DNA of 64,000 nucleotides from Nitrospira sp. (GTDB taxonomy: Bacteria; Nitrospirota; Nitrospiria; Nitrospirales; Nitrospiraceae): assembly GCA_016873435.1 (NCBI GenBank), contig VGXF01000008.1, positions 1 to 64,000 of the forward strand, read 5' to 3'. The position numbers were made by a program, and so were the translations under genes. The notes under the pieces were generated by a model. It did no database searches, was not told the origin of the DNA, and saw only the letters and a list, made by a program, of their open reading frames with translations. Shown here in pieces: positions 46,157-55,676 of the stretch; positions within the stretch are counted from its first letter, which is position 1, and the number at the start of each line of letters is the position of its first letter.

Positions 46157-46903
46157 ATGTCGGTTGAAGCAATACTCGGAGCGTGGGTGGCAACAGGATT
46201 GACCTTGTTCATCCTGACGTTTCTCTACCAAGACAATGCGCTGTTTAAATTTGCCGAACATCTCTACGTCGGCGTCTCAGTCGGCTACACGATCGTCAAA
46301 ACCTATGACACCGTACTAGTGCGCCTGATCTACGAGCCGATGGTTAAGCAAGGAGACTGGTCGCTCCTCATTCCGCTTTTCATCGGTGCACTCATGCTGA
46401 CCCGCTATGTACCGAAGGCTGCCTGGATGTCGCGTATTGCCTTTGCGTTTATCGTCGGGGTCGGAACGGGACTCGCGATACCGCGGATCATCTCGTCATA
46501 CATTCTTAAGCAGATTGAAGACACGGTCAGGCCGCTGGTCACAATGACGGCGGAGGGCGTGACGTTCACCGCTAGCCTCCTCAATCCCGCGAGCAACTTG
46601 AACGCGATCGTGCTCCTAGTCGGTGTCGTCTCCGTGCTCTTCTACTTTTTCTTTTCAGTCGAGCACACCGGAGTTGGAAAAGCGGTCGCACGGACAGGCA
46701 TTTTCTTCCTCATGGTCGCGTTCGGCGCAGCCTTTGGCTACACGGTCATGGCCCGCATGTCGCTACTGATCGGTCGACTCACTGACCTGATTGAGTTCTC
46801 CCGTTCCGATTACGGTTGGGCCACCTGGTGCCTGCTCGCACTCACGGTGAGCACATTGATCGTCTTGGAATGGTACAAAAAAGGAATTGAGCCTCCTCAA
46901 TGA
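46157..46903 (+). CDS. polytopic membrane protein of the MutL-MEMO cluster
   Basis: The 248-residue product has about six or seven transmembrane helices, including AWVATGLTLFILTFLY, LIPLFIGALMLTRYV, FAFIVGVGTGLAIPR, NAIVLLVGVVSVLFYFFF and WCLLALTVSTLIVLEWY. A conserved-looking loop FAEHLYVGVSVGYTIVKTYD follows the first helix. It overlaps the MEMO gene by four bases. Family unknown; probably a channel, scaffold or sensor subunit of the same complex. Confidence 0.75.
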   Translation: MSVEAILGAWVATGLTLFILTFLYQDNALFKFAEHLYVGVSVGYTIVKTYDTVLVRLIYEPMVKQGDWSLLIPLFIGALMLTRYVPKAAWMSRIAFAFIVGVGTGLAIPRIISSYILKQIEDTVRPLVTMTAEGVTFTASLLNPASNLNAIVLLVGVVSVLFYFFFSVEHTGVGKAVARTGIFFLMVAFGAAFGYTVMARMSLLIGRLTDLIEFSRSDYGWATWCLLALTVSTLIVLEWYKKGIEPPQ

Positions 46904-48144
46904 CATCCATTAAGAACACGCACCAGTTTCCACTGCTCCGCAATCTCCAGTTCTCGCCATTGAAACAGGGCGAGGACCAATACATCGTCCTTTGGGACCC
47001 CAGCGGCTTGAGCGCTGAGAAGCTCATTGTCCCGCTGAGCTATTTCTATTTGCTGCAATTTTTCGACGGTGCACATTCACTTGAACAGATGGCCGCTGAG
47101 TACCTGAAAAAATTTGGCGAATTTCTGGTGCCGGACCAGATTCAACGGTTGGTTACTGATCTTGACGCTCGGCTTTTCCTGGAAGGGGAGAAAGCTGCGG
47201 AGGCGCATCGGGAGGCACTGGCGATCTACCGTAACGCGTCAGTCAGGCCCGCCGTTTTTGCGGGCAAGGGGTACGAGGCAGATGCCAAAAAGTTGGCCGC
47301 TCAGATTGCCGGCTGCTTCAGTTCGAAGGAAGGCCCGCCGAAAAAAGAATCTGCGCGCAAGGGCCAGCTAATTAAAGGGTTGGTCGCGCCGCATTATCCA
47401 GTCAACGAGGCCGGTCCGGTCTATGCCTGGGCATACAAAGAACTTGAAGAATCGCAGACGCCGGACTGCTTCGTCATTTTCGGCACCTGCCAGGCCGGGT
47501 TGAACCAGGCCTTTGCCGTAACCGATAAGGATTTTCAAACACCGCTCGGCATTGTCAAGACCGATCGGGCCATCGTCGACGCACTCCGCGCAAAGGCTAG
47601 TGTCTATTTCGAGGAAGAACTCGCGCATAAGCACGAGCATTCGATCGAGTTCCAATTGCCGTTTCTGCAACAGGGCGTCGGCAAGGTCAAGCCCATCACT
47701 ATCGTGCCGATACTCTGCTCGTTTCCTGCCGCCTGCCTCTTTGATCCCTCGATGACAGATGTACGTGACCACGTTCAAACGTTTCTTGCGACGCTGCGGG
47801 AAGTTCTGGCGTCGTCTGGGAAGTCTGCCTGCTTTGTCGCGAGTGCGGAACTAGCCCACATTGGCCTCCGCTACGGTGATTCCAAACCGCCTACGGACTT
47901 TTCGTTCCATCGTTGCATGCAAACTGACATGGCCATGTTAAAACATACGGAAGAGATCAATGCTGACGAATTCGCCAGGTTTGTTGCTAAGGAAGAGGAT
48001 AGCCGGAGGATTTCCGGCTTCGGGGCCATTTACAGCGTGCTGGCAATGATCGGGCAGGGAAAGGGTGAAGTCCTCAGATACGACCGAGGTATTACTGACC
48101 AGTTCAACTCGACGGTGACCTACGCCAGTATCACAATGTTCTAG
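46900..48144 (+). CDS. MEMO-family protein with N-terminal PqqD-like domain
   Basis: The 414-residue product has residues about 1-110 resembling a small winged-helix/PqqD-type module (LSAEKLIVPLSYFYLLQFFD, LVPDQIQRLVTDLDARLFLE). Residues about 150-414 form a MEMO domain (AmmeMemoRadiSam protein B), with GLVAPHYPVNEAG, HEHSIEFQLPFLQQ and SAELAHIGLRYG. MEMO proteins resemble nonheme iron dioxygenases. Here the usual GPNHxG histidine segment reads GTCQAGLNQ, so one metal ligand appears replaced. The AMMECR1 and radical-SAM partners of the usual set are absent. It ends the eight-gene cluster. Confidence 0.8.
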   Translation: MTSIKNTHQFPLLRNLQFSPLKQGEDQYIVLWDPSGLSAEKLIVPLSYFYLLQFFDGAHSLEQMAAEYLKKFGEFLVPDQIQRLVTDLDARLFLEGEKAAEAHREALAIYRNASVRPAVFAGKGYEADAKKLAAQIAGCFSSKEGPPKKESARKGQLIKGLVAPHYPVNEAGPVYAWAYKELEESQTPDCFVIFGTCQAGLNQAFAVTDKDFQTPLGIVKTDRAIVDALRAKASVYFEEELAHKHEHSIEFQLPFLQQGVGKVKPITIVPILCSFPAACLFDPSMTDVRDHVQTFLATLREVLASSGKSACFVASAELAHIGLRYGDSKPPTDFSFHRCMQTDMAMLKHTEEINADEFARFVAKEEDSRRISGFGAIYSVLAMIGQGKGEVLRYDRGITDQFNSTVTYASITMF

Positions 48145-48150
48145 CAGGGT

Positions 48151-48672
48151 TTATTCCTTTACAGTCACGGTCATTGTCGGAGGGTCGAGCGGATTATCCC
48201 GCTCATCACGTGGAAGCGCCACGATCGTGTCTAAAATCTCAACCCCACGGACAACTTCCCCAAATACTGTATAGCGTCGATCAAGCCCGCTGGAATCCGC
48301 CACGCAGATAAAAAACTGTGAGCCATTGTCGTCGAAGCTGCGCGTGCTGTTGCTCTCGCGCGGCATCTTGGCCATGGAGACGGCCCCGCGCTTGTGGGGA
48401 CGGTCGTTCGGCTCAGGCGGCAGAGCGTAACCGGGCTCGCCAGTACCATGCAGACTGCGGTCCGGTTTCTTGCTGAGGGGGTCGCCGCCCTGGATGAGAA
48501 AGCCCGGCACGATACGGTGGAATGTCGTGTCGTCATAAAAGCCCATCTTGGCCAGATTGATAAAATTTTCAACGTGGCGCGGTGCCTCGTCCGGAAAAAA
48601 CCGGATGTGAATCTCGCCAAACCTGGTCGCGATGATGGCCTTCGGATTCTTTTTTTGGAATTGCACGGTCAC
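48151..48672 (-). CDS. cyclophilin-type peptidyl-prolyl isomerase
   Basis: The 173-residue product has the cyclophilin core: TTFHRIVPGFLIQGGDP, AVSMAKMPRESNSTRSF, NGSQFFICVADSSGLD and YTVFGEVVRGVEILD. It has no signal peptide, so it acts in the cytoplasm on prolyl bonds. The GTG start overlaps the upstream MFS gene's end by four bases, forming a two-gene unit. It is convergent with the MEMO cluster, leaving six bases between stops. Confidence 0.9.
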   Translation of the reverse strand: MTVQFQKKNPKAIIATRFGEIHIRFFPDEAPRHVENFINLAKMGFYDDTTFHRIVPGFLIQGGDPLSKKPDRSLHGTGEPGYALPPEPNDRPHKRGAVSMAKMPRESNSTRSFDDNGSQFFICVADSSGLDRRYTVFGEVVRGVEILDTIVALPRDERDNPLDPPTMTVTVKE

Positions 48673-49931
48673 AACGCGACTCTACCAAGCTCTTCGCCTG
48701 GCCGCAACCCGTCGCCGGGCTTGATTCTGATCCACATAATTCCACCTGCCAGCGCCACCAGCGCCGCTACGCCAAGCGCAGCGGCCCAGCCGACCTGCTC
48801 GGCCAGCCAGGGCGTCAATATCGGCGACACACTACCGCCGACATTGGCCCCCGTGTTCATGACGCCGGACAGTGTCCCGGCGTGGGCTTTTGAGAGATCG
48901 GACGTGCAGGCCCAGTAGGCACCGACTGTAAAATAGAGGAGGCCAGCTCCGAGCGACAGTAGGACAATGGCGAACAGCGGCGAGTCGCTGTATGCACCAA
49001 GGCAAATGGCGAGCGCGGCCAATCCCATACCGGCCGCGCCGGTATATTGCCGTCCCGCATTGAGTCCAACGCGAACAACCAACCGGTCAGTCACCCAGCC
49101 GCCCAGCGGGCAGAGCAGCGCCATGGCCAGAAAAGGCGCTGAGGCAAACCAGGCGCCTTGCAGTTCGTTAAATTCGCGCACGGTGACCAGGTAGAGATAA
49201 AACCACGACATATAAATGTAGGCGACATACCCAAGACAGGAGTAGCTCAGCACCAGCCAGCAGACCGTTGGCGTGCGCACGAACCGGCGCCAGGGCACAG
49301 GGGCCGCGGCATCGGCTCCGGACGGACGATCCACGGCATAGCCGTACCAGAGCGCAGCAATCAGCAGCCCGATAGCACCCGCCACGTAGAAGGTCATCTG
49401 CCAGCCGTAATTCACCATGATCCACGCGGTGAGGGGGGGGGCGACGGCCGCGCCGACACCGATCCCGCCGATGGCAATGCCGAGGCCGAGTCCTCGCTCG
49501 TCCGAATGCAGCCACGTGGTTACGGCCCGATTGAAGTTCGGCAGGGCCGCGGCTTCACCCACGCCCATTAGAAACCGGACCGTCATCAGTGATCCGAGGA
49601 TACCGATCACGCTGGCCAGCGGCACTGTCGCAGCCACAGCAGTGAGCGCCGTGAATACCGACCACCACACGATCGCACCAGCTAACACGAGCCGAGCGCC
49701 CCAGCGGTCGCCCAGCCATCCGCCGGGAATCTGGCACAGCGCATAGCCGACTACGAAGGAAGAAAAAACCTGCCCCATCTGCACATCGGTTAGCCCGAGC
49801 GCCGGCATCATCTGTCGGGCCGCTACCGAGATGTTCACACGATCCAAATAGGTCACGACGCTGATGGCAAAGAGTAGCGTCAGGATCATCCAGCGGGAAC
49901 GGGCGACGGTGGGGCTGTCGGAATGGTTCAC
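48669..49931 (-). CDS. major facilitator superfamily transporter (ACS-type)
   Basis: The 420-residue protein has about 12 transmembrane helices. The loop motif GGWLGDRWGARLVL after helix 2 and the opening SVVTYLDRVNISVAARQMMP are characteristic of the anion:cation symporter group (glucarate/phthalate transporters). It probably imports an organic anion; the substrate is unknown. The GTG start at 49931 lies two to three bases from the transcription start predicted from a consensus -10, so the mRNA may be leaderless. Confidence 0.88.
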   Translation of the reverse strand: MNHSDSPTVARSRWMILTLLFAISVVTYLDRVNISVAARQMMPALGLTDVQMGQVFSSFVVGYALCQIPGGWLGDRWGARLVLAGAIVWWSVFTALTAVAATVPLASVIGILGSLMTVRFLMGVGEAAALPNFNRAVTTWLHSDERGLGLGIAIGGIGVGAAVAPPLTAWIMVNYGWQMTFYVAGAIGLLIAALWYGYAVDRPSGADAAAPVPWRRFVRTPTVCWLVLSYSCLGYVAYIYMSWFYLYLVTVREFNELQGAWFASAPFLAMALLCPLGGWVTDRLVVRVGLNAGRQYTGAAGMGLAALAICLGAYSDSPLFAIVLLSLGAGLLYFTVGAYWACTSDLSKAHAGTLSGVMNTGANVGGSVSPILTPWLAEQVGWAAALGVAALVALAGGIMWIRIKPGDGLRPGEELGRVAL

Positions 49932-49939
49932 GGGGCGGC

Positions 49940-49969
49940 ATTATACGTTGCCGTCAGCGTGCTTGCCAG
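49940..49969 (-). promoter_or_regulatory. promoter of MFS-cyclophilin unit
   Basis: The minus strand shows CTGGCA (49969-49964), an 18-base spacer and a perfect TATAAT (49945-49940). The predicted start near 49933 almost touches the GTG codon. Confidence 0.55.
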
Positions 49970-50086
49970 CCTCGACGGTCCGCTGGATTTCCGAAGGGTG
50001 TTTTTGTAAGATGGCGCAGGTGCGTGGCGCCCAACGTGCCCACCGAATCGCAGGCGCGCACAGTTACTGCTCGGCAGGGAGAGGGA

Positions 50087-53000
50087 GTGGCTGTTCGTCT
50101 TCAAACTTTTGTCTCTCGGCTTCTCCTCGTCGTTCTAATCGGCTTCATCATTCTCCTACTTCTGATTCTCTCCAATCCTGAACGCCTGAAGACTTTCGTC
50201 ATCCAGCAAATCGAAACGAGCCTCGGGCGGAAGATTGAGGTAGGGGAGGCCACAATCGAATTCATTCCGCGTCCGCGGCTGATCCTGTCCCACGTCATCA
50301 TCCGCGACACGGACCCCTCGCGGGTGTTCATCCAGACCGATCGGTTCGACCTGACCCTGCGCGCCACACCGCTGCTCCAAAAGCACGTCGTCGTCAAGCG
50401 TATGAGTATCGACCGCCCGCAGATCACGCTGCGCCGTGACCGAGCCGGCCAGTGGAATTTTCTGACCGCGGGGACTTCAGCAACCGACTCGACCGGTCTG
50501 ATCGGCAATCCTTTGAATCTTCTCCTGATGGTACAGGCCACTGCGCTCACCGGGGGAGTGGTTACTGTGGTCGATGACTTTCGTGCGGATGGCCTGCGAA
50601 CCCTGGACCTCACTGATCTGGACCTGACTGTAACCGCCAAGCCAGGAATGCCCGTCGACGTGCGCCTGGTGGGAAAAATTCCGACCGGCGCGACTGACTC
50701 CTTCTTCTCGCTAGCCGGCACCGTCACCCGGGCTGCGTCGAATCCTGCCATCGCACCGGAAGCTCATAAGCTGTCGATGCAATTTCAGGGTGCGCTGGAA
50801 CTGCAGCAGGCCGACCTGCGTCAGATGATGGATTTTTTCGGGCCCCGGCCGATTCCCGACCACTTGCACGGCATGGCTACACTCAAGAGCCACCTGCGGC
50901 TGTTCCCAGGAGTTTCCGGCTACGACATGGTGCTCTCCGACATGACGGCCTCGGTGGAGGAGCTTGGCATCACTGGACAGGCCAGCATGTCCGGCATCAT
51001 GACCTCCCAGCCGACCTTCGCACTGACCGTGTCCGCTACGCCGGTCAGCCTGGACGAATTACGGTCTCGTTTCCCGGCTGAATGGCTGCCTCCGGATCTG
51101 CATCGCATGCTGCTTGAGCGGGACATCAAAGGCCGCGTGGAAGTCGTGACAGCGACCGTCACAGGCTCCACAACACCGGCTCCGCACGCGTCGGTCAGCG
51201 GGGAATTTAAAATTCGGGACGGCGAGGCGTTGCTTGGACAAAACAGGGTACCGGCGCGGAATCTCTCGGGCACAGTCCGTCTCGATCCGGACCGCCTCCG
51301 GGCCACTGATATCACGGGGGAGTACGGCCCGCTGCAGATCACAACCGGCAAACTCGCCATCGTTTATTTGGATGCAGGCCCCTCCCTCGAACTGGATGTC
51401 AGTGGCACCATGCCCGCTGCCGATCTGGTGGCAATGCTGGCAAAATCTGCGTCCCTCAAACCCGCGCTGATGGAATTGCGTGATATGAAAGGGCAATCGG
51501 CCGTCTCCTTTCAACTGTCCGGACTGATGAACAGCCCCGAGGGGCTGACGCTGTCTAAGGCTGAAATTGCTCCTCAGGGAGTAAGCTTTGCTAGTCCGCG
51601 CATCAAGGCCCCCGTGACTGGCGTGGAAGGGCGGCTGGTCTACACGAACTCAGCTATTAACTTCGACCGCGTTACCGGCCGGCTTGGCGGGTCACCTTTC
51701 GAGGTCCACGGCGTGATCACGAAGGGGGAGCCAGTCTTATTCAAGGACTTCAGCCTTTGGTGGCAGACGACTGCCGATCAAATCGGCGCCTTACTAGGCG
51801 TGTCGGACAAGAGCAAACCGGGTATCCCGGAACCGATCATACTGGCGGTCTCGCTCACTGGACCCGTAACGGCGCCGCAAGTGAAAGGGGTGGCTCACTT
51901 AGACCAATTAACGGTATCCGTACCGGGTATGCTGCAGAAACCGGCCGGGTTGCCGGCTACGATCGAATTCGATGCTACCTGGTCGCGCGAGCGCACGCTG
52001 ACTGTCTCCCGCGTGGACGTCAGTATGCCGCCGGTCCGTCTGTCGGGGCGCGGTACCCTGCGCTTCACACCCGCGTTGCGCGTTGAGAGTTCCTGGGTCG
52101 CCGGACCGATTCCCCTGGCAGAATTGCCGGCTGGCATGACACTGGGAGGATTGGATTCCGGCACGCTGGAAGTCTCGCTTGATTTGAAGGGACGGGGGGC
52201 CAACTGGAAGCAATGGGCGCTGACCGGATGGGTTGCCCTAACCGACGGACGACTGGCCAGCAAAATCTCCGGGCATACCATCAGCGATATTTATCTCCGC
52301 CTACAACTACTGAAGAACGGCGGCAATGTGAAGCGACTGGAATTTCGTGTCGACGACAGTTCGGTTCGTATCGCGGGCACACTCCGTGATTGGCAGACGA
52401 CACCCGTCGTGACTGCGACCGTCGAGTCGACGTATTTGGATGTTGAGTTGCTGATTCCAAAGGGTGAACGGTCGCCTGCGCGAGACTTTCTGGAGGATCT
52501 GGCTGCCACCAGCCGTGTCACGGCCTCGGTTGACATCACGCGGGCACACTACAAGCAGTTCAGGCTCGGCGAGTTGTCCGCTCACGTGGTCATCGGCAAC
52601 GAACTCATTGAGGTCAGCCGCATCAGCGGGCAACTTGAGGAAGGCACCCTCGCCGATAGCCGCCTGCTGGTCCGCCTGCCACGGCGCAAACCGGCCGAAG
52701 GGGAACTCAAGCTGCGAATGACCGGCTTCCCGTCCGAAAAAGTCTTCCGTTTATTTAAGGACGACCAGCGTCTCATCACCGGCGACCTGACGATCGAGGC
52801 AACCCTCCAGGGAAACGGGAAGCATCCACGCGGCATGGCCAATACGCTTAACGGATTGGTCTCGTTCCGGGTCGATCAGGGCCACATCGAAAAGGGGACG
52901 ATCGTCCCCAAGATCCTCATGATACTAGACATTCCCAACCTGCTGCAGGGAAAGATCGACTTATCTAAAGAAGGAATGCCCTTCGACTCATTTCGCGGCG

Positions 53001-53434
53001 GGTTGACGATCGAACAGGGGATTGTGACGACCAACAATTTGCTGATCGACAGTCCCGTGCTCAAACTCAGCGCCGCGGGCTCCTACGATATACCGGCCGA
53101 TCAACTCAACCTCGCTGTAGTCGTTAGCCCCTTCGGCTCCTACACGAAACTGCTGCAAGACATCCCACTGTTCGGCCGGCTGCTGGCCGGTGAGCGCACA
53201 GGATTCACGACGGCCTTCTTTGATGTCCAGGGCTCGCTTAAAAATCCGCAGATCATCAATCAACCGCTCAAATCCGTCGGCGCTGGTCTCGTCGGACTGG
53301 GGAAGTTGGCCTTTGACGTTCTCAAAAACACTCTGACGCTCCCGGCCGAGCTCTTTTCGTCCGAAGAGGAAAAGCCCGCTTCACCGGAGACGCTGGCTCC
53401 AGTTATCACACCAGCGCCACCCACGTCGCCTTGA
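50087..53434 (+). CDS. large AsmA-family envelope protein
   Basis: The 1115-residue product has a single N-terminal transmembrane helix (about 8-30, LLLVVLIGFIILLLLILS). The AsmA entry motif follows (NPERLKTFVIQQIETSLGRKIEVGEA). A long repeating beta-strand body comes next, and the C-terminal AsmA domain (FDSFRGGLTIEQGIVTTNNL, LNLAVVVSPFGSYTKLLQDI) is near the end. Large AsmA-like proteins form hydrophobic grooves that bridge the periplasm and move phospholipids. This one is long enough to span it. The tail is rich in Pro and Thr. GTG 50087 follows GGGAGAGGGA. Confidence 0.85.
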   Translation: MAVRLQTFVSRLLLVVLIGFIILLLLILSNPERLKTFVIQQIETSLGRKIEVGEATIEFIPRPRLILSHVIIRDTDPSRVFIQTDRFDLTLRATPLLQKHVVVKRMSIDRPQITLRRDRAGQWNFLTAGTSATDSTGLIGNPLNLLLMVQATALTGGVVTVVDDFRADGLRTLDLTDLDLTVTAKPGMPVDVRLVGKIPTGATDSFFSLAGTVTRAASNPAIAPEAHKLSMQFQGALELQQADLRQMMDFFGPRPIPDHLHGMATLKSHLRLFPGVSGYDMVLSDMTASVEELGITGQASMSGIMTSQPTFALTVSATPVSLDELRSRFPAEWLPPDLHRMLLERDIKGRVEVVTATVTGSTTPAPHASVSGEFKIRDGEALLGQNRVPARNLSGTVRLDPDRLRATDITGEYGPLQITTGKLAIVYLDAGPSLELDVSGTMPAADLVAMLAKSASLKPALMELRDMKGQSAVSFQLSGLMNSPEGLTLSKAEIAPQGVSFASPRIKAPVTGVEGRLVYTNSAINFDRVTGRLGGSPFEVHGVITKGEPVLFKDFSLWWQTTADQIGALLGVSDKSKPGIPEPIILAVSLTGPVTAPQVKGVAHLDQLTVSVPGMLQKPAGLPATIEFDATWSRERTLTVSRVDVSMPPVRLSGRGTLRFTPALRVESSWVAGPIPLAELPAGMTLGGLDSGTLEVSLDLKGRGANWKQWALTGWVALTDGRLASKISGHTISDIYLRLQLLKNGGNVKRLEFRVDDSSVRIAGTLRDWQTTPVVTATVESTYLDVELLIPKGERSPARDFLEDLAATSRVTASVDITRAHYKQFRLGELSAHVVIGNELIEVSRISGQLEEGTLADSRLLVRLPRRKPAEGELKLRMTGFPSEKVFRLFKDDQRLITGDLTIEATLQGNGKHPRGMANTLNGLVSFRVDQGHIEKGTIVPKILMILDIPNLLQGKIDLSKEGMPFDSFRGGLTIEQGIVTTNNLLIDSPVLKLSAAGSYDIPADQLNLAVVVSPFGSYTKLLQDIPLFGRLLAGERTGFTTAFFDVQGSLKNPQIINQPLKSVGAGLVGLGKLAFDVLKNTLTLPAELFSSEEEKPASPETLAPVITPAPPTSP

Positions 53435-53459
53435 GCCTCCAGCACCCCTATGTTAGAAT
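53431..53459 (+). promoter_or_regulatory. promoter of Xaa-Pro peptidase gene
   Basis: TTGAGC (53431-53436, overlapping the AsmA-like stop), a 17-base spacer and TAGAAT (53454-53459), about 40 bases before ATG 53499. Confidence 0.6.
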
Positions 53460-53498
53460 CTTCCTAGCGAAAACTCTGATTAGCCACCGGAGTCTGCA

Positions 53499-54632
53499 AT
53501 GAGCACCCCCGAACGCGCCACCGTCATGATCGCGGCGAGCGAGACAGACTCCAATCTCTATTACGCGACGAAATTCATCGCACCTGATCCCTTTATCTTT
53601 TTGGACGTGCGCGGACAGCGCCTGCTAGTCATGAGCGATCTGGAAATGGATCGAGCCCGCAGCCAGGCGTCAGGGACCGAGGTGCTCTCCTATTCCGAGC
53701 TTGAGCAGCAGGCCAAGGCACAGGGCGTGGCCGCCCCCGGGCCGGTCGATGTCATTCACCTAGTGCTTCAAAAGCACGGCATTAAGCAGTTGTGGGTACC
53801 GGGAAATTTCCCTTTCACTCATGCCGACAAGCTACAGGCACTTGGGTATCAGCTGGAGACGAGGCAAGAACCGTTCTACAAAAGCCGGTCCATCAAAACG
53901 CCCGCTGAGGTTCGCTGCATCGAGGCGGCGCAGCGCGCCACTGAAGCGGCGGTCGCCGTGGCACACGAGGCGCTCCGACGGGCAGCCATTCATGAGAACA
54001 CGCTTGAGCTAGACGGCGCCCCGCTCACGTCTGAGCGGATCAAGAAGATGATCAATGTCGCGCTCATGGAGCGTGACTGCGTCGCCCAGCATACCATCGT
54101 GGCAGGCGGCGATCAGGCCTGCGATCCCCATAACGAGGGCAGTGGACCGCTTCCGGCGCACCGTAGCATCATCTTCGATGTCTTTCCACGATCCTCCACG
54201 ACACGCTATTTCGCTGACATGTCGCGCACGGTCCTGCGCGGCGTCGCTTCACCGGAGCTCAAACGTCTCTATCGCGCGGTGAAAGACGCACAAGAAGAAG
54301 CCATCAGCAAGATCAGGGCCGGCGCGGACGGTGCGCGCATTCATCAGGGCATTTGCGAGCGCTTCGAGCAGGCCGGCTACACAACCGGCTTTGTCAACGG
54401 CCGGATGCAGGGCTATTTCCACGGTACCGGACACGGCGTCGGTCTGGACATTCACGAACATCCGCGCATCAGCCGCACCGGCTCCATCCTTCAGGAGGGG
54501 GAAGTCGTCACGGTTGAGCCCGGCTTGTACTATCCCGGCCTCGGTGCAGTTCGTATCGAGGACATGGTGCTCGTCACCAGAGACGGCTGTCGAAATTTGA
54601 CTGACTACCCCAAGACCTTTGAATTGGGGTAA
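53499..54632 (+). CDS. M24-family Xaa-Pro aminopeptidase
   Basis: The 377-residue product has an N-terminal creatinase-like domain (about 1-135) followed by the pita-bread fold. The five metal ligands are visible: Asp in IFDVFPRSS, Asp in YFADMSRTV, His in GTGHGVGLDIHE, Glu in TVEPGLYYPG and Glu in VRIEDMVLV. It probably removes N-terminal residues before proline in the cytoplasm, with two Mn or similar ions. The short length fits bacterial PepQ/PepP-like members. Confidence 0.88.
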   Translation: MSTPERATVMIAASETDSNLYYATKFIAPDPFIFLDVRGQRLLVMSDLEMDRARSQASGTEVLSYSELEQQAKAQGVAAPGPVDVIHLVLQKHGIKQLWVPGNFPFTHADKLQALGYQLETRQEPFYKSRSIKTPAEVRCIEAAQRATEAAVAVAHEALRRAAIHENTLELDGAPLTSERIKKMINVALMERDCVAQHTIVAGGDQACDPHNEGSGPLPAHRSIIFDVFPRSSTTRYFADMSRTVLRGVASPELKRLYRAVKDAQEEAISKIRAGADGARIHQGICERFEQAGYTTGFVNGRMQGYFHGTGHGVGLDIHEHPRISRTGSILQEGEVVTVEPGLYYPGLGAVRIEDMVLVTRDGCRNLTDYPKTFELG

Positions 54633-54713
54633 CGGAACGTTCCCAGCAAGCCGTCGTCAGTGTTCGGTGCGGTCCAACTGATCACTCAGTACTGATAACT
54701 ACCAACTACCCGC

Positions 54714-55676
54714 ATGCGCCTGTCGTTCACGATCAGCCGATTCAATCCTGAAACTGATACGCAACCCCGAACCGAATCCTTTCGCCTAGACGTCGGGCGA
54801 GGAACGACCGTCCTGGATGCGCTGTTGCGCCTTAAGCAGGAGCAGGATGGCAGCCTGGCCTTCCGGCATTCCTGTCGATCGGCCATTTGCGGGTCCTGCG
54901 CTATGGATATTAATGGATCCGAAAAGCTAGCTTGCCGGACGTCGGTCTGGACAGAATGGGAGCGGCACAGCGCCATAACAGTGGCGCCGCTACGAAATTT
55001 CCCAGTCATCAAGGATTTGGTCGTGGATATGTCGTCATTCTGGGGAAAAATTCGTGACATTACTCCCTGGCTCTCGGCGTCGACCCAGCGGCAGGCTTCT
55101 GAGTTGCAGGGGCTCCGGTCGAGCGCTTCCGGGTTTCACAACGTGGATGCTTGTATCATGTGTGGTGCGTGCGTAGCCGCCTGCACAGTTCTTGAAGTGT
55201 CGAAGGGATTTCTTGGACCGGCGGCGCTGGCTAAGGCCGATCGGTTTATGGCCGATGCGCGCGAGCCGGCTGCAGCCCGACAGGGCCGGCTGATGGTCCT
55301 GGAGCAGCCTGACGGCATCTGGGACTGCACGCGGTGCAATTACTGTGTCGAGGTTTGTCCCAAGGATGTCCGGCCAATGGAGGCCATCATCCGCCTGCGC
55401 CGGGCTGCGCTCGACGCCGGGATGACGGCTACCGGCGGCGCACGTCACATCACCGGCTTCACCGATCTGATCCGGAGCCAGGGACGGCTGAACGAAGCAC
55501 TGATGCCGCTTAAGATCGTGGGCCTCCGTCTGACGCAGGTGCTTCGCGTGCTGCCGCTCGGCTTGGCCATGCTGCGGCGAGGCAAGGTGCCCAATCCGTT
55601 CGGCCATGCGATCCCCGGCATGGCCTCCGTGCGGCAGATCTTTGCCGCCACCAGCCGAACCGCCGGCCGTTCATGA
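54714..55676 (+). CDS. sdhB: succinate dehydrogenase/fumarate reductase iron-sulfur subunit-like protein
   Basis: The 320-residue product has a [2Fe-2S] domain with CRSAICGSCAMDINGSEKLAC (residues about 60-80). A ferredoxin-like domain follows, with Cys patterns CIMCGACVAAC and CTRCNYCVEVCP for further clusters. The tail of about 90 residues is longer than in classical SdhB (about 240 residues). No flavoprotein SdhA or membrane anchor is adjacent. The HdrB-like CCG protein at 57914 is a plausible partner, as the two modules are fused in thiol:fumarate reductase TfrB. Its stop overlaps the start of a decayed archease-RtcB relic. Confidence 0.85.
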   Translation: MRLSFTISRFNPETDTQPRTESFRLDVGRGTTVLDALLRLKQEQDGSLAFRHSCRSAICGSCAMDINGSEKLACRTSVWTEWERHSAITVAPLRNFPVIKDLVVDMSSFWGKIRDITPWLSASTQRQASELQGLRSSASGFHNVDACIMCGACVAACTVLEVSKGFLGPAALAKADRFMADAREPAAARQGRLMVLEQPDGIWDCTRCNYCVEVCPKDVRPMEAIIRLRRAALDAGMTATGGARHITGFTDLIRSQGRLNEALMPLKIVGLRLTQVLRVLPLGLAMLRRGKVPNPFGHAIPGMASVRQIFAATSRTAGRS

